64,000 nt of DNA from an uncultured Acetatifactor sp. Its GTDB lineage: Bacteria; Bacillota; Clostridia; Lachnospirales; Lachnospiraceae. The notes under the pieces were generated by a model. That model was not told the DNA's origin and did not search any database. It saw only the letters and a program-made list of their open reading frames with translations. Positions within the stretch are counted from its first letter, which is position 1. Every line of letters starts with the position of its first letter. The translations under genes and the position numbers were made by a program. Below, piece by piece: positions 1 through 8,270 of this stretch. The stretch covers positions 120,349 to 184,348 of the forward strand of contig CANQNT010000001.1 of the NCBI GenBank assembly GCA_947625255.1. Direction: 5' to 3'.

Positions 1-80
1 GAAAGACGATATTTTATTCTCTGGCGGATTCCCATATTGTGACGATTTTAAGCCAGGGACTTGATCATATCGAGGAATAA
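1..80 (+). CDS. ArsR/SmtB-family metal-sensing repressor, C-terminal fragment (5' end outside window)
   Basis: Reading the third frame from base 3 gives about 25 residues ending at the TAA at 78-80. The tail contains DSH, ten residues, then HIEE, which fits the alpha-5 metal site D-x-H-x10-H-x2-E/H of SmtB/CzrA-type ArsR repressors that sense zinc, cobalt or nickel. In that family metal binding releases the protein from its operator. The DNA-binding part lies to the left of the window. The match rests on a short piece, so the family call is good but the metal is unknown. Confidence 0.55.
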   Translation, partial: KTIFYSLADSHIVTILSQGLDHIEE

Positions 81-195
81 TAGACCTTGCCAGGGGCGAT
101 TTGTACTTTCTGCCGAGGAGAAAACGCTCATGGGAAAAGCTAGAAGAAACCGGAACGGATTGTCGCGGTTTCAGGTACAAAAAGGAGCGGGATAT

Positions 196-1320
196 ATGGA
201 TTTACTGGAGTTAAGAGATAAAATAGATGACATCGACGCGCGGATTGTGGCGCTGTATGAGCAGCGGATGGACGTTTGCAGACAGGTGGCGGAATATAAG
301 ATTGAGACGGGGAAAAAAGTATTCGACAGACAACGGGAGGCGGAAAAGATCGCCCGGGTGAAATCCATGACCCACAGCGAGTTTAACAGTCATGGAATCG
401 AAGAGTTGTTTGAGCAGATTATGTCCATGAGCCGCAAGCTGCAGTATCAGCTGTTGGCGGAGCACGGCAGCGTGGGACGGCTTCCTTTTATCGGCGTGGA
501 CGAGCTGGAAACTCACAAGGCGCGGGTCGTGTTCCAGGGTGCGGAAGGCGCTTATTCCCAGGCGGCCATGACGAAATATTTCGGGGATCAGGTAAACAAC
601 TTCCATGTGGACACCTTTCGGGAGGCCATGAGCGCCATTGACGAGGGAAGCGCGGATTTTGCCGTGCTGCCGATTGAGAATTCCACGGCGGGCATTGTCA
701 GTGAGATTTATGATCTGTTGGTAGAGTTTGAAAATTATATCGTGGGAGAGCAGATTATCCGTATCGAGCATTGTCTTCTGGGTGTGCCGGGAGGAAGCCT
801 GGAGGACGTGCGAACGGTTTATTCCCATCCGCAGTCCCTGATGCAGAGTGCGAAATACTTAAGGGATCATGACTGGAAGCAGATCAGTATGCAGAATAAT
901 GCTTTTGCCGCCCGCAAGGTGGCTCAGGACAGGGACCCGACACAGGCTGCCATTGCCAGCGAGCTGGCGGGCAAGATTTACGGGCTTCAAGTGTTGGCCA
1001 AGGGAGTGAATCAGGAGGAAAACAACTCCACCCGGTTCATCATTGTTACCAACCAGAAGATTTTCCGTAAAAGCGCGCATAAGATCAGCATTTGCTTTGA
1101 GGTACCTCATAAGAGCGGTTCCCTTTACCATATGCTGTCCCATTTTATTTACAATAATTTGAACATGACCAAGATCGAGAGCCGTCCTATCGAGGAGAGA
1201 AACTGGGAGTATCGGTTTTTCGTGGATTTCGAGGGCAATCTATCGGACAGCGCGGTGAAGAACGCCCTGCGGGGACTGCGGGATGAGGCGCGCAATATGA
1301 GAATACTGGGGAATTATTGA
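196..1320 (+). CDS. pheA: Bifunctional chorismate mutase / prephenate dehydratase (P-protein)
   Basis: Converts chorismate to prephenate and then to phenylpyruvate in phenylalanine synthesis. The 374-residue protein opens with an AroQ-type chorismate mutase helix bundle (LRDKIDDID, then R-x-VAEYK, about residues 1-85). The prephenate dehydratase domain follows (VVFQGAEGAYSQ near 115, STAGIV near 175, NNSTRF near 285), and a C-terminal ACT domain holds GSLYHMLSHF and the ESRP motif that binds phenylalanine for feedback control. An upstream in-frame TTG at 61 exists, but the ATG at 196 has the ribosome site AAAGGAGCGGG and begins exactly at the mutase domain. Cytoplasmic. It is followed within a few bases by the DUF815 gene, so the two are probably co-transcribed. 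Confidence 0.95.
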   Translation: MDLLELRDKIDDIDARIVALYEQRMDVCRQVAEYKIETGKKVFDRQREAEKIARVKSMTHSEFNSHGIEELFEQIMSMSRKLQYQLLAEHGSVGRLPFIGVDELETHKARVVFQGAEGAYSQAAMTKYFGDQVNNFHVDTFREAMSAIDEGSADFAVLPIENSTAGIVSEIYDLLVEFENYIVGEQIIRIEHCLLGVPGGSLEDVRTVYSHPQSLMQSAKYLRDHDWKQISMQNNAFAARKVAQDRDPTQAAIASELAGKIYGLQVLAKGVNQEENNSTRFIIVTNQKIFRKSAHKISICFEVPHKSGSLYHMLSHFIYNNLNMTKIESRPIEERNWEYRFFVDFEGNLSDSAVKNALRGLRDEARNMRILGNY

Positions 1321-1322
1321 AC

Positions 1323-2741
1323 ATGAGACAAAAAGAACTGATTGTTTATCGGAACATAGAGGAGGAGCGCCTGCTGGAAGATATGGCCCGTATTATGGAT
1401 TATGGCCGCAGCGTTGCTTCAGGGAAGGAAGGCGGCCGCGCGGATCTGGATGGCAGCAGCGCGGCCCGGGCAGATCAGGAGGACCCATCGGAGCTGACTA
1501 CCCTTTTTTATCAGTGTATTCATGATCTGCTGGAGTTGGCGGGGAATTATGGTTTCCATGGAAATCTCTGGCACTGTTATCTTGCGAACTTGCTGGTCAA
1601 CAGTGAAAACAGTTATTCCAGGGCTTGTGAATGCAGGGGCGCTGTGGAGGGGACGATCAATGCGGCAGCCCTCCATGATATTGCCATTATCAAGGAATTT
1701 TATGATTATGATTTTCATCCCGTGATGGAAGCGTTAGGGGTGCCGGAATTTGATCTGGCAGAGCGCTATGAAAGCAGTCAGGGGGAAAGCAGGGTCTATA
1801 ACGGCCGCATTTGCGCCAGGATCTGTGAGCTGGCGGAGACTTTTTGCGGAAACAACACTCCGGAAGAGATGAAAGCCACCCTGACCCGGTTTTATCAGGA
1901 ATATGGGGTGGGAAAGTTCGGACTGCATAAGTCTTTCCGGATTTCCGGTCAGGAGGAAGTCCAAATCATGCCCATCCGCAAGATTGCCCATGTCCGTCTG
2001 GATGACCTGGTTGGTTACGAGGCGGCCAAGCAGAAGCTGATTGAGAATACCGAGGCCTTTGTAAGCGGACGCAGGGCCAATAACTGCCTGTTGTTCGGAG
2101 ACGCGGGAACGGGCAAGTCCTCCTGCATCAAAGCCATTGCCAACGAATATTATACGAGGGGACTACGTATCATTGAGGTGTACAGACATCAGTTCCAGTA
2201 CCTGAATGATGTGATCGCCCAGGTGAAAAACCGGAATTACAAGTTTATCCTGTATATGGATGACCTGAGCTTTGAGGATTTCGAGACGGAATATAAGTAT
2301 CTCAAGGCCGTGATCGAGGGCGGTCTGGAACGCAGACCGGACAACGTATTGATTTATGCCACTTCCAATCGCCGCCATCTGATTCGCGAGAATTACAGCG
2401 ATAAAGAGGAGATCCGGCAGGATATGCACACCAGCGACACCGTTCAGGAGAAGCTTTCCCTGGCGGCCCGCTTTGGTGTGACAATATACTTCGGCTCTCC
2501 GTCTCCTAAGCAGTTCCAGGAAATCGTGCTTGCCCTGGCACGGAGGAACAAGATCAGCCTGCCGGAAGCAGAGCTTCTAGCCGAGGCGAATAAGTGGGAG
2601 TTAAGTCACGGAGGCCTTTCCGGCCGCACCGCCCAACAATTTATCGATTATTTACTGGGGAAACCCGGATTTTTTACCATGGAAACGGACCGGGAGGACA
2701 GGCGGGAGCCGGATGTCCGCATTGACAGGAGGGGGGAATAG
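1323..2741 (+). CDS. DUF815-family AAA+ ATPase
   Basis: A 472-residue predicted ATPase. The C-terminal half is a DUF815 AAA+ module: the conserved DDLVGYEAAK segment, a Walker A GDAGTGKS near residue 259, a Walker B ILYMDDLSFE near 310, and sensor 1 IYATSNRRHL. The N-terminal 210 residues are helical and less conserved. Its biological role is not established; family members are treated as general AAA+ ATPases. The ATG at 1323 is chosen because a GGGG tract lies ten bases upstream; a TTG at 1317 overlaps the pheA stop and is the alternative. It is tightly linked to ppx (three-base gap). Confidence 0.82.
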   Translation: MRQKELIVYRNIEEERLLEDMARIMDYGRSVASGKEGGRADLDGSSAARADQEDPSELTTLFYQCIHDLLELAGNYGFHGNLWHCYLANLLVNSENSYSRACECRGAVEGTINAAALHDIAIIKEFYDYDFHPVMEALGVPEFDLAERYESSQGESRVYNGRICARICELAETFCGNNTPEEMKATLTRFYQEYGVGKFGLHKSFRISGQEEVQIMPIRKIAHVRLDDLVGYEAAKQKLIENTEAFVSGRRANNCLLFGDAGTGKSSCIKAIANEYYTRGLRIIEVYRHQFQYLNDVIAQVKNRNYKFILYMDDLSFEDFETEYKYLKAVIEGGLERRPDNVLIYATSNRRHLIRENYSDKEEIRQDMHTSDTVQEKLSLAARFGVTIYFGSPSPKQFQEIVLALARRNKISLPEAELLAEANKWELSHGGLSGRTAQQFIDYLLGKPGFFTMETDREDRREPDVRIDRRGE

Positions 2742-2744
2742 AAA

Positions 2745-4292
2745 ATGCCCATCAAAACCTTTGCCGCCATTGATGTCGGCAGCTTTGAACTTGCCATGAA
2801 AATTTTTGAATTTTCCGGTAAAAATAACATCAAAGAGATTGACCATATTAGTCAAAGGCTGGCCCTGGGGAGCGATACCTACGCCCATGGGAAGATCAGT
2901 CCCAAGCGCATGGACGAGCTTTGCCGCGCTCTCAAGGAGATTGCCGGCATCATGAAATCCTATCGTGTGGATGCTTACCGCGCTTATGGGACCAGCGCCA
3001 TCCGGGAAACTGCCAATACCACCATTGTTCTTGACCAGATTGAACAACGAACGGGAATCAAGGTAGAGGTCTTAAGCAATTCCGAGCAGCGTTTTCTGGA
3101 TTACAAATCCGTGGCGTTCCGTGGAGAAACTTTCCGAAAGATCATTGAGGACAAGACGGCCATTGTGGATATCGGCGGCGGAAGTATTCAATTGTCCCTC
3201 TTTGACAATGATGTGCTGACGGCCACCCAGAATCTGAAGCTGGGAGTGCTGCGTGTGATGGAGCTTTTGAACAGACTGAATGCCAAGAGCAGTCAGATGG
3301 AGAGTCTGATCGACGAAATGGCTTCCGCCCAGCTTTCCACTTTTAAAAAGCTTTATCTCAAGGATCGTACGATTAAGAACATTATCGTGGTGGATGATTA
3401 TCTGTCACCTTATGTGGTCCGCAGGTTTGGCAGGGATCCGTCCAAGGCGATTGCCACTCTGGAGGATTATGAAAAATTGATGGATATGCTGCGTTCCCAA
3501 TCCAGGAGTCAGATCGCGTCCAATATGGGGATCGCGGAGGAGCGGGTTCCCATGGTCTTCATCAGTGCCGTCATTCTGCGCAGGACCGCTTTGATGATGG
3601 GGGCGGAGATGATATGGGCCCCTGGCGTAACGCTTTGTGACGGTATCGCGTATGAATACGCGGAGCGCAATAAGCTGCTGGTGGATGAACATGATTTTGA
3701 AAAGGATATTCTGGCCTGCGCCGTCAACATTGGCAAGCGTTACATGGGCAGTCGAAAACGGGCGGAAACCCTGCAGGACATCACCCTTACCATTTTTGAC
3801 AGCATGAAGAAGATACACGGTATGGGCAAACGGGAAAGACTTTATCTGCGTCTGGCGGCCTTGCTGCATGATTGTGGAAAATACATCAGCATGATCAATT
3901 TGGGAGAAGCTTCTTATAACATCATCATGTCCACGGAAATTATCGGGCTTTCCCATATCGAGCGGGAAATCGTGGCCAACGTGGTGCGCTTTAATCATGT
4001 GCCGTTCCTGTACTATGAGGAAATGAGCGCCAGGGAAACCAGGCTGGACAAGGACGCATATCTGGTGATCGCCAAGCTGACCGCTATTTTAAGGATCGCC
4101 AATTGCCTTGACCGAAGCCATAAGCAGAAGTTGTCGGGGATCAGGGCGGTGTTAAAGGATAACACATTGGTGCTGACGGTGGATACCCAGGAAGACATCA
4201 CTCTGGAAAGAGGCTATTTCGAGGAACGAGAGGGATTTTTCCAGGAGGTTTTCAGTGTTCAGCCGGTATTAAAGCAGAGAAAGCAGTTTTAA
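2745..4292 (+). CDS. ppx: Exopolyphosphatase / guanosine pentaphosphate phosphohydrolase family
   Basis: Releases phosphate from polyphosphate chains or from pppGpp. The 515-residue protein has the Ppx/GppA actin-like fold at the N-terminus (AAIDVGSFE, TSAIRE, and the phosphate-binding loop VDIGGGS near residue 140). A C-terminal HD-type domain has LLHDCGKY near residue 372 and FNHVPF further on, which matches the longer class with a second regulatory or catalytic domain. The start at 2745 has a strong AGGAGGGGGG site just before it. It lies directly upstream of polyphosphate kinase, so one transcript would carry both synthesis and breakdown of the polymer. Whether it prefers polyP or pppGpp cannot be read from the sequence. 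Confidence 0.9.
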   Translation: MPIKTFAAIDVGSFELAMKIFEFSGKNNIKEIDHISQRLALGSDTYAHGKISPKRMDELCRALKEIAGIMKSYRVDAYRAYGTSAIRETANTTIVLDQIEQRTGIKVEVLSNSEQRFLDYKSVAFRGETFRKIIEDKTAIVDIGGGSIQLSLFDNDVLTATQNLKLGVLRVMELLNRLNAKSSQMESLIDEMASAQLSTFKKLYLKDRTIKNIIVVDDYLSPYVVRRFGRDPSKAIATLEDYEKLMDMLRSQSRSQIASNMGIAEERVPMVFISAVILRRTALMMGAEMIWAPGVTLCDGIAYEYAERNKLLVDEHDFEKDILACAVNIGKRYMGSRKRAETLQDITLTIFDSMKKIHGMGKRERLYLRLAALLHDCGKYISMINLGEASYNIIMSTEIIGLSHIEREIVANVVRFNHVPFLYYEEMSARETRLDKDAYLVIAKLTAILRIANCLDRSHKQKLSGIRAVLKDNTLVLTVDTQEDITLERGYFEEREGFFQEVFSVQPVLKQRKQF

Positions 4293-4378
4293 GGAGAGGA
4301 CTTGGGCGGATAGGACACTGAGCGGAGAGAATTCTGAGCGAAGCGGAGAAACCGCACAGTTGGATGAGGAGGAACGAA

Positions 4379-6505
4379 ATGGGAGAAAAAGACTTTAGGA
4401 ATCCAGCGTTTTATACCAACCGGGAGCTGAGTTGGATTCTGTTTGACCATAGAGTATTGAGCGAGGCAAGGGATAAAACCATTCCCCTTTTTGAGCGTTT
4501 GAAATTTTTAAGCATCACGGCTTCGAACCTGGATGAATTTTTCATGATCCGTGTGGCGTCCCTCAAGGATCAGGTGCATGCCAAGTATGAGAAGCCGGAT
4601 ATTGCCGGAATGACGCCCAAGGAGCAGCTGGCGGCCCTGGACGCTGCCATTCACAAGCTGGTGGATCTGCAGTATTCCACCTATAATCGGGCGCTTCTGC
4701 CCCAGCTGGAGCAAAACGGACTGCACGTGATCAAGCACCATGAGGATCTGACACCGGAAGAAGCGGCGTTTTTGGATCAGTATTTTGAAGAAAACGTGTA
4801 TCCGGTTCTGACTCCCATGGCGGTGGACTCTTCCAGACCTTTCCCTTTGATCCGCAACAAATCTCTGAACATCGGCGCCCTGATGCGCCGAAAGAATAAG
4901 GAAGAGGAGCTTGATTTCGCTACGGTACAGGTTCCCAGTGTGTTGGCAAGGATTGTAGAGCTGCCTGCCAACGGAAATGTCAGACGTGTCATCTTGTTGG
5001 AGGAAATCATTGAGCGCAACATCCAGAAGCTGTTCCTGAATTATGACATTATCTGTGCTTATCCTTTCCGGATCATGCGTAACGCGGACCTGACCATTGA
5101 AGAGGACGAGGCGGCGGATTTGCTGAAGGAGATTGAAAAGCAGCTGAAGAAGCGGCAGCGCGGAGAGGCCATTCGTCTGGAAATCGAGGATGGGATGGAT
5201 AAGCGCCTGTTGAAGATCTTACGGAAGGAGTTAGGGATAGAGGAGAGTAATATTTATGCCATTGACGGTCCCTTGGATCTGACCTTTCTGATGAAAATGT
5301 ATTCCCTGGATGGCTTTGAGCATCTGAAAGCGCCGAAATACGAGCCGCAGCAGGTGCCCCGGCTGCCTGCGGGCTGCAATATCTTTGACGAAATCCGGAA
5401 AGGGGATATTTTGCTCCATCACCCCTACCAGACCTTTGCGCCCGTGGTGGATTTTATCCGACAGGCCTCCGTGGATCCGGAGGTGCTGGCCATCAAGCAG
5501 ACCCTTTACCGTGTCAGCGGTAATTCTCCGATCATCGCGGCGCTGGCCCAGGCCGCGGAGAACGGGAAACAGGTTTCCGTTCTTGTGGAGCTGAAAGCCC
5601 GGTTTGATGAGGAAAATAATATTGTCTGGGCAAAAATGTTGGAAAAGGCCGGCTGCCACGTTATCTATGGCCTGGTGGGCTTGAAGACTCACAGTAAGAT
5701 CACATTGGTAGTGCGCAGGGAAGAGGATGGAATCAGACGTTACGTCCATCTGGGCACGGGAAATTATAATGATGCCACGGCAAAGCTGTATACGGACATA
5801 GGCTTGTTGACTTGTTCAGAAACCATTGGCGAGGATGCCACGGCGGTATTCAATATGCTGTCCGGCTATTCCGAACCCTTGAAGTGGAACAGCCTGGCTT
5901 TGGCTCCCCTGTGGCTGAAGGACCGGTTTCTTTATCTGATCGGGAGAGAAAAAGAGTTCGCCAGGGAGGGGCGTCCTGCCCGCATTATTGCCAAGATGAA
6001 CTCCCTTTGCGATCCGGACATCATCGAAGCCCTCTACGAGGCCAGCGCGGCGGGAGTGAGGATCGATCTGATCGTGCGCGGAATCTGTTGTCTGAAAGTG
6101 GGGATCCCCGGTGTCAGCGAGAACATCACCGTGCGCTCCATCGTAGGCAATTTCCTGGAGCATGCGCGTATCTTTTATTTTGAAAATGATGAACGTTATG
6201 AGATTTACTGCGGAAGCGCGGACTGGATGCCGCGAAATCTGGAGCGCCGGGTGGAGATTTTGTTCCCAGTGGAGAAGCAGGAGCTGAAAGAGGAGCTTTT
6301 GCACATCTTACAGAATCAGCTGCGGGATACCATCAAGGCGCATGTCCTGCAGGCGGACGGCAGCTATGAGCGCGTGGATAAGCGGGGAAAAGAGAGCTTT
6401 CATTCCCAGGAGGCTTTCTGTCAGGAGGCCATGGAGTTGACCAGAGAGGGGCAGGAAGAGGTTGCCAGCCGCAGAACCTTTATTCCGGAGACGCATCATG
6501 AGTAA
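4379..6505 (+). CDS. ppk: Polyphosphate kinase 1
   Basis: Transfers the terminal phosphate of ATP to long-chain polyphosphate reversibly. The 708-residue product has the normal PPK1 length and layout: an N-terminal helical domain (NRELSWILFD, SNLDEFFMIRVA), a head domain, and two phospholipase D-like domains. The autophosphorylated histidine is in HLGTGNYND near residue 460, and the second catalytic segment is around VRGICCLKVG. The ATG at 4379 is preferred over the ATG at 4364 because the GAGGAGG ribosome site lies between them. The stop overlaps the start of the Maf-HAD gene by eight bases, so the two are translationally coupled. Confidence 0.95.
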   Translation: MGEKDFRNPAFYTNRELSWILFDHRVLSEARDKTIPLFERLKFLSITASNLDEFFMIRVASLKDQVHAKYEKPDIAGMTPKEQLAALDAAIHKLVDLQYSTYNRALLPQLEQNGLHVIKHHEDLTPEEAAFLDQYFEENVYPVLTPMAVDSSRPFPLIRNKSLNIGALMRRKNKEEELDFATVQVPSVLARIVELPANGNVRRVILLEEIIERNIQKLFLNYDIICAYPFRIMRNADLTIEEDEAADLLKEIEKQLKKRQRGEAIRLEIEDGMDKRLLKILRKELGIEESNIYAIDGPLDLTFLMKMYSLDGFEHLKAPKYEPQQVPRLPAGCNIFDEIRKGDILLHHPYQTFAPVVDFIRQASVDPEVLAIKQTLYRVSGNSPIIAALAQAAENGKQVSVLVELKARFDEENNIVWAKMLEKAGCHVIYGLVGLKTHSKITLVVRREEDGIRRYVHLGTGNYNDATAKLYTDIGLLTCSETIGEDATAVFNMLSGYSEPLKWNSLALAPLWLKDRFLYLIGREKEFAREGRPARIIAKMNSLCDPDIIEALYEASAAGVRIDLIVRGICCLKVGIPGVSENITVRSIVGNFLEHARIFYFENDERYEIYCGSADWMPRNLERRVEILFPVEKQELKEELLHILQNQLRDTIKAHVLQADGSYERVDKRGKESFHSQEAFCQEAMELTREGQEEVASRRTFIPETHHE

Positions 6506-7781
6506 GAAAATGGATGAAATGAGGATTGTTTTGGCCTCCGCCTCACCCAGGCGAAAGGAATTGCTGACACAGATCGGCTGGCAGTTTGAAATTTGTGTCA
6601 GTCATGTGGAGGAGCGCATCACCAGGACTGTGCCCGCGGAGGTGGTGGAAGAGCTTTCCGGGCAAAAAGCGGCGGACGTATATGCCGAACTGCGCGAAGA
6701 GGGCGCCGTGCAGACAGACGGTTTTGCCCGCCCTTTGCTTGTGATCGGCGCGGACACCATCGTGGCCTGCGACGGTGATATTCTGGGGAAACCAAAGTCC
6801 AGGGAGGAAGCCGTTTCCATGCTGAAACATCTCCAGGGACGTTCCCACTATGTGTACACGGGTGTGACGCTGATGTGGAAAGAAGCCGGCAGGGATTTGA
6901 TCACCCGCCGTTTCCATGAGGAGACGGAGGTGATTTTCGCCCCCATGACCCAGAGGGAGATTGAAAGCTATGTGGATACTGGAGAGCCCTTTGACAAGGC
7001 CGGGGCCTATGGAATCCAGGGAGTGTTTGCCCGATATATCCAGGGACTGCATGGGGATTATAGTAACGTGGTAGGACTTCCGGTGGGGAGGCTCTATCGG
7101 GAAGTACGGGCGCTTATCCTGGCCAATACGCCCAAAAAGGCGGTCCTTTTTGACTTGGACGGTACCTTGTCCGACTCTATTGCCAGCATTAAGTTCTGTG
7201 CGGATCAGGCCATGGCGCTTTTCGGGTATGGCCCGTTTACGATCGATCAGTATAAATACTTTGTGGGTGATGGAGCGGCCAATCTGATCAAACGCTGCCT
7301 ACAGGCCGGAGGGGACCGGGAGCTTACCCATTTTGAGGAGGCCTATGCCGCTTACCGGCAGATCTTCCGTCTGCATTGCATGTATGAGGTGAAGCCTTAC
7401 GAGGGAATGGAAGAACTTCTGGCGGTGCTAAAAGAACGCGGGATCAAGCTGGCGGTCTTATCGAACAAACCTCATGAGGAAACCATTCGCGTTATTGAGA
7501 CCCTGTTTGGAAAAGGGTGCTTTGACGTGATTCAGGGCCAGAAGCCGGGAATCCCCATAAAACCCGACCCCGAGGGCGGTTTTCGTATTCTGGAGGAACT
7601 GCGTATAGAGCCGGAGGAAGCGCTGTATCTGGGGGATACCGGAACGGATATGCGCACGGGGAAGGCTCTGGGCGCTTTGACGGTAGGTGTTCTGTGGGGA
7701 TTCCGCAAGCGGGAGGAACTTTTGGAAAACCATGCGGACCAATTGATCGCCAGGCCGTCAGATCTACTGAATTTGCTTTAA
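6498..7781 (+). CDS. Maf-family nucleotide pyrophosphatase fused to HAD phosphoglycolate-phosphatase-like domain
   Basis: A 427-residue two-enzyme fusion. Residues 1 to about 205 are a Maf/YhdE domain (LASASPRRKELL at the start, GADTIV, the SREEAVSMLKHLQG helix, and EPFDKAGAYGIQG), a family that hydrolyses non-canonical or modified nucleoside triphosphates. From residue about 213 a HAD IA hydrolase begins (LFDLDGTLSDS motif I, LSNKPHEE motif II, GDTGTDMRTG motif IV), closest in style to Gph/PpaX phosphatases. The reading frame runs through without interruption. The start codon sits inside the last codons of ppk. The pairing suggests that the diphosphate or monophosphate product is processed by the partner domain, but this is inference. 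Confidence 0.9.
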   Translation: MSKKMDEMRIVLASASPRRKELLTQIGWQFEICVSHVEERITRTVPAEVVEELSGQKAADVYAELREEGAVQTDGFARPLLVIGADTIVACDGDILGKPKSREEAVSMLKHLQGRSHYVYTGVTLMWKEAGRDLITRRFHEETEVIFAPMTQREIESYVDTGEPFDKAGAYGIQGVFARYIQGLHGDYSNVVGLPVGRLYREVRALILANTPKKAVLFDLDGTLSDSIASIKFCADQAMALFGYGPFTIDQYKYFVGDGAANLIKRCLQAGGDRELTHFEEAYAAYRQIFRLHCMYEVKPYEGMEELLAVLKERGIKLAVLSNKPHEETIRVIETLFGKGCFDVIQGQKPGIPIKPDPEGGFRILEELRIEPEEALYLGDTGTDMRTGKALGALTVGVLWGFRKREELLENHADQLIARPSDLLNLL

Positions 7782-7800
7782 AAAATTTTTCTTAAGGCAC

Positions 7801-7829
7801 TTGACGAGCGTGTATATTCTTACTATTAT
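7801..7829 (+). promoter_or_regulatory. Sigma-A promoter
   Basis: TTGACG, a 17-base spacer, then TATTAT. It sits between the Maf-HAD stop and the small acidic gene and would give that gene its own transcript with a leader of about 55 bases. Confidence 0.55.
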
Positions 7830-7892
7830 GATTACAGAATACTTTAGATTCGCCGGGGGCCTGGCGGACGGATGAAAAAGGAGGGTGGATGT

Positions 7893-8156
7893 ATGCATGA
7901 TTTCGATGATGCAGTGCTGGAGTGTTTCTTGAAGAACCAGTTACAACTTTTCCCTGAGATCGTTGCCGACAATCTGGAAAGCGCGGAGAGCTTTTTGGAG
8001 GATTGCATGGCGGTTGTAGTGGATTCGGTAGAGGAAGTGATCGAGTACTTCGAAGAAGCCGGTGTTGATGTAGATGGTGCCGTAGGCGATGAGATATTGG
8101 ATGCGGATGAAGTGTTTGATGTCGGCGATGGAAGATATCTGATCGTGGAAGGTTAA
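7893..8156 (+). CDS. Small acidic protein of unknown function
   Basis: An 87-residue, strongly acidic protein rich in Asp, Glu and Val, with no membrane segment or signal peptide and no family I can name. It begins MHDFDDAVLEC and ends DGRYLIVEG. The ATG at 7893 is chosen because AAAAGGAGGG lies eight bases upstream; an in-frame ATG at 7872 falls before that site. It has its own promoter upstream and a hairpin terminator downstream, so it appears to be a single-gene transcript. Confidence 0.65.
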   Translation: MHDFDDAVLECFLKNQLQLFPEIVADNLESAESFLEDCMAVVVDSVEEVIEYFEEAGVDVDGAVGDEILDADEVFDVGDGRYLIVEG

Positions 8157-8175
8157 TAAAGATAGGAAATAAATA

Positions 8176-8207
8176 GGGAGGGTGCCGCGGCATCCTCCTG
8201 TTTTCTT
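8176..8207 (+). terminator. Intrinsic terminator after the small acidic gene
   Basis: A GC-rich hairpin with arms GGAGGGTG and CATCCTCC around a CCGCGG loop, followed by TGTTTTCTT. It is placed 20 bases after the stop codon. Confidence 0.6.
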
Positions 8208-8270
8208 GTTGGGAGCTTTTTTCCTGTTGGGAATTTATTTCGGGCGCGGTGTTTGACGGTTTGTCATCGG

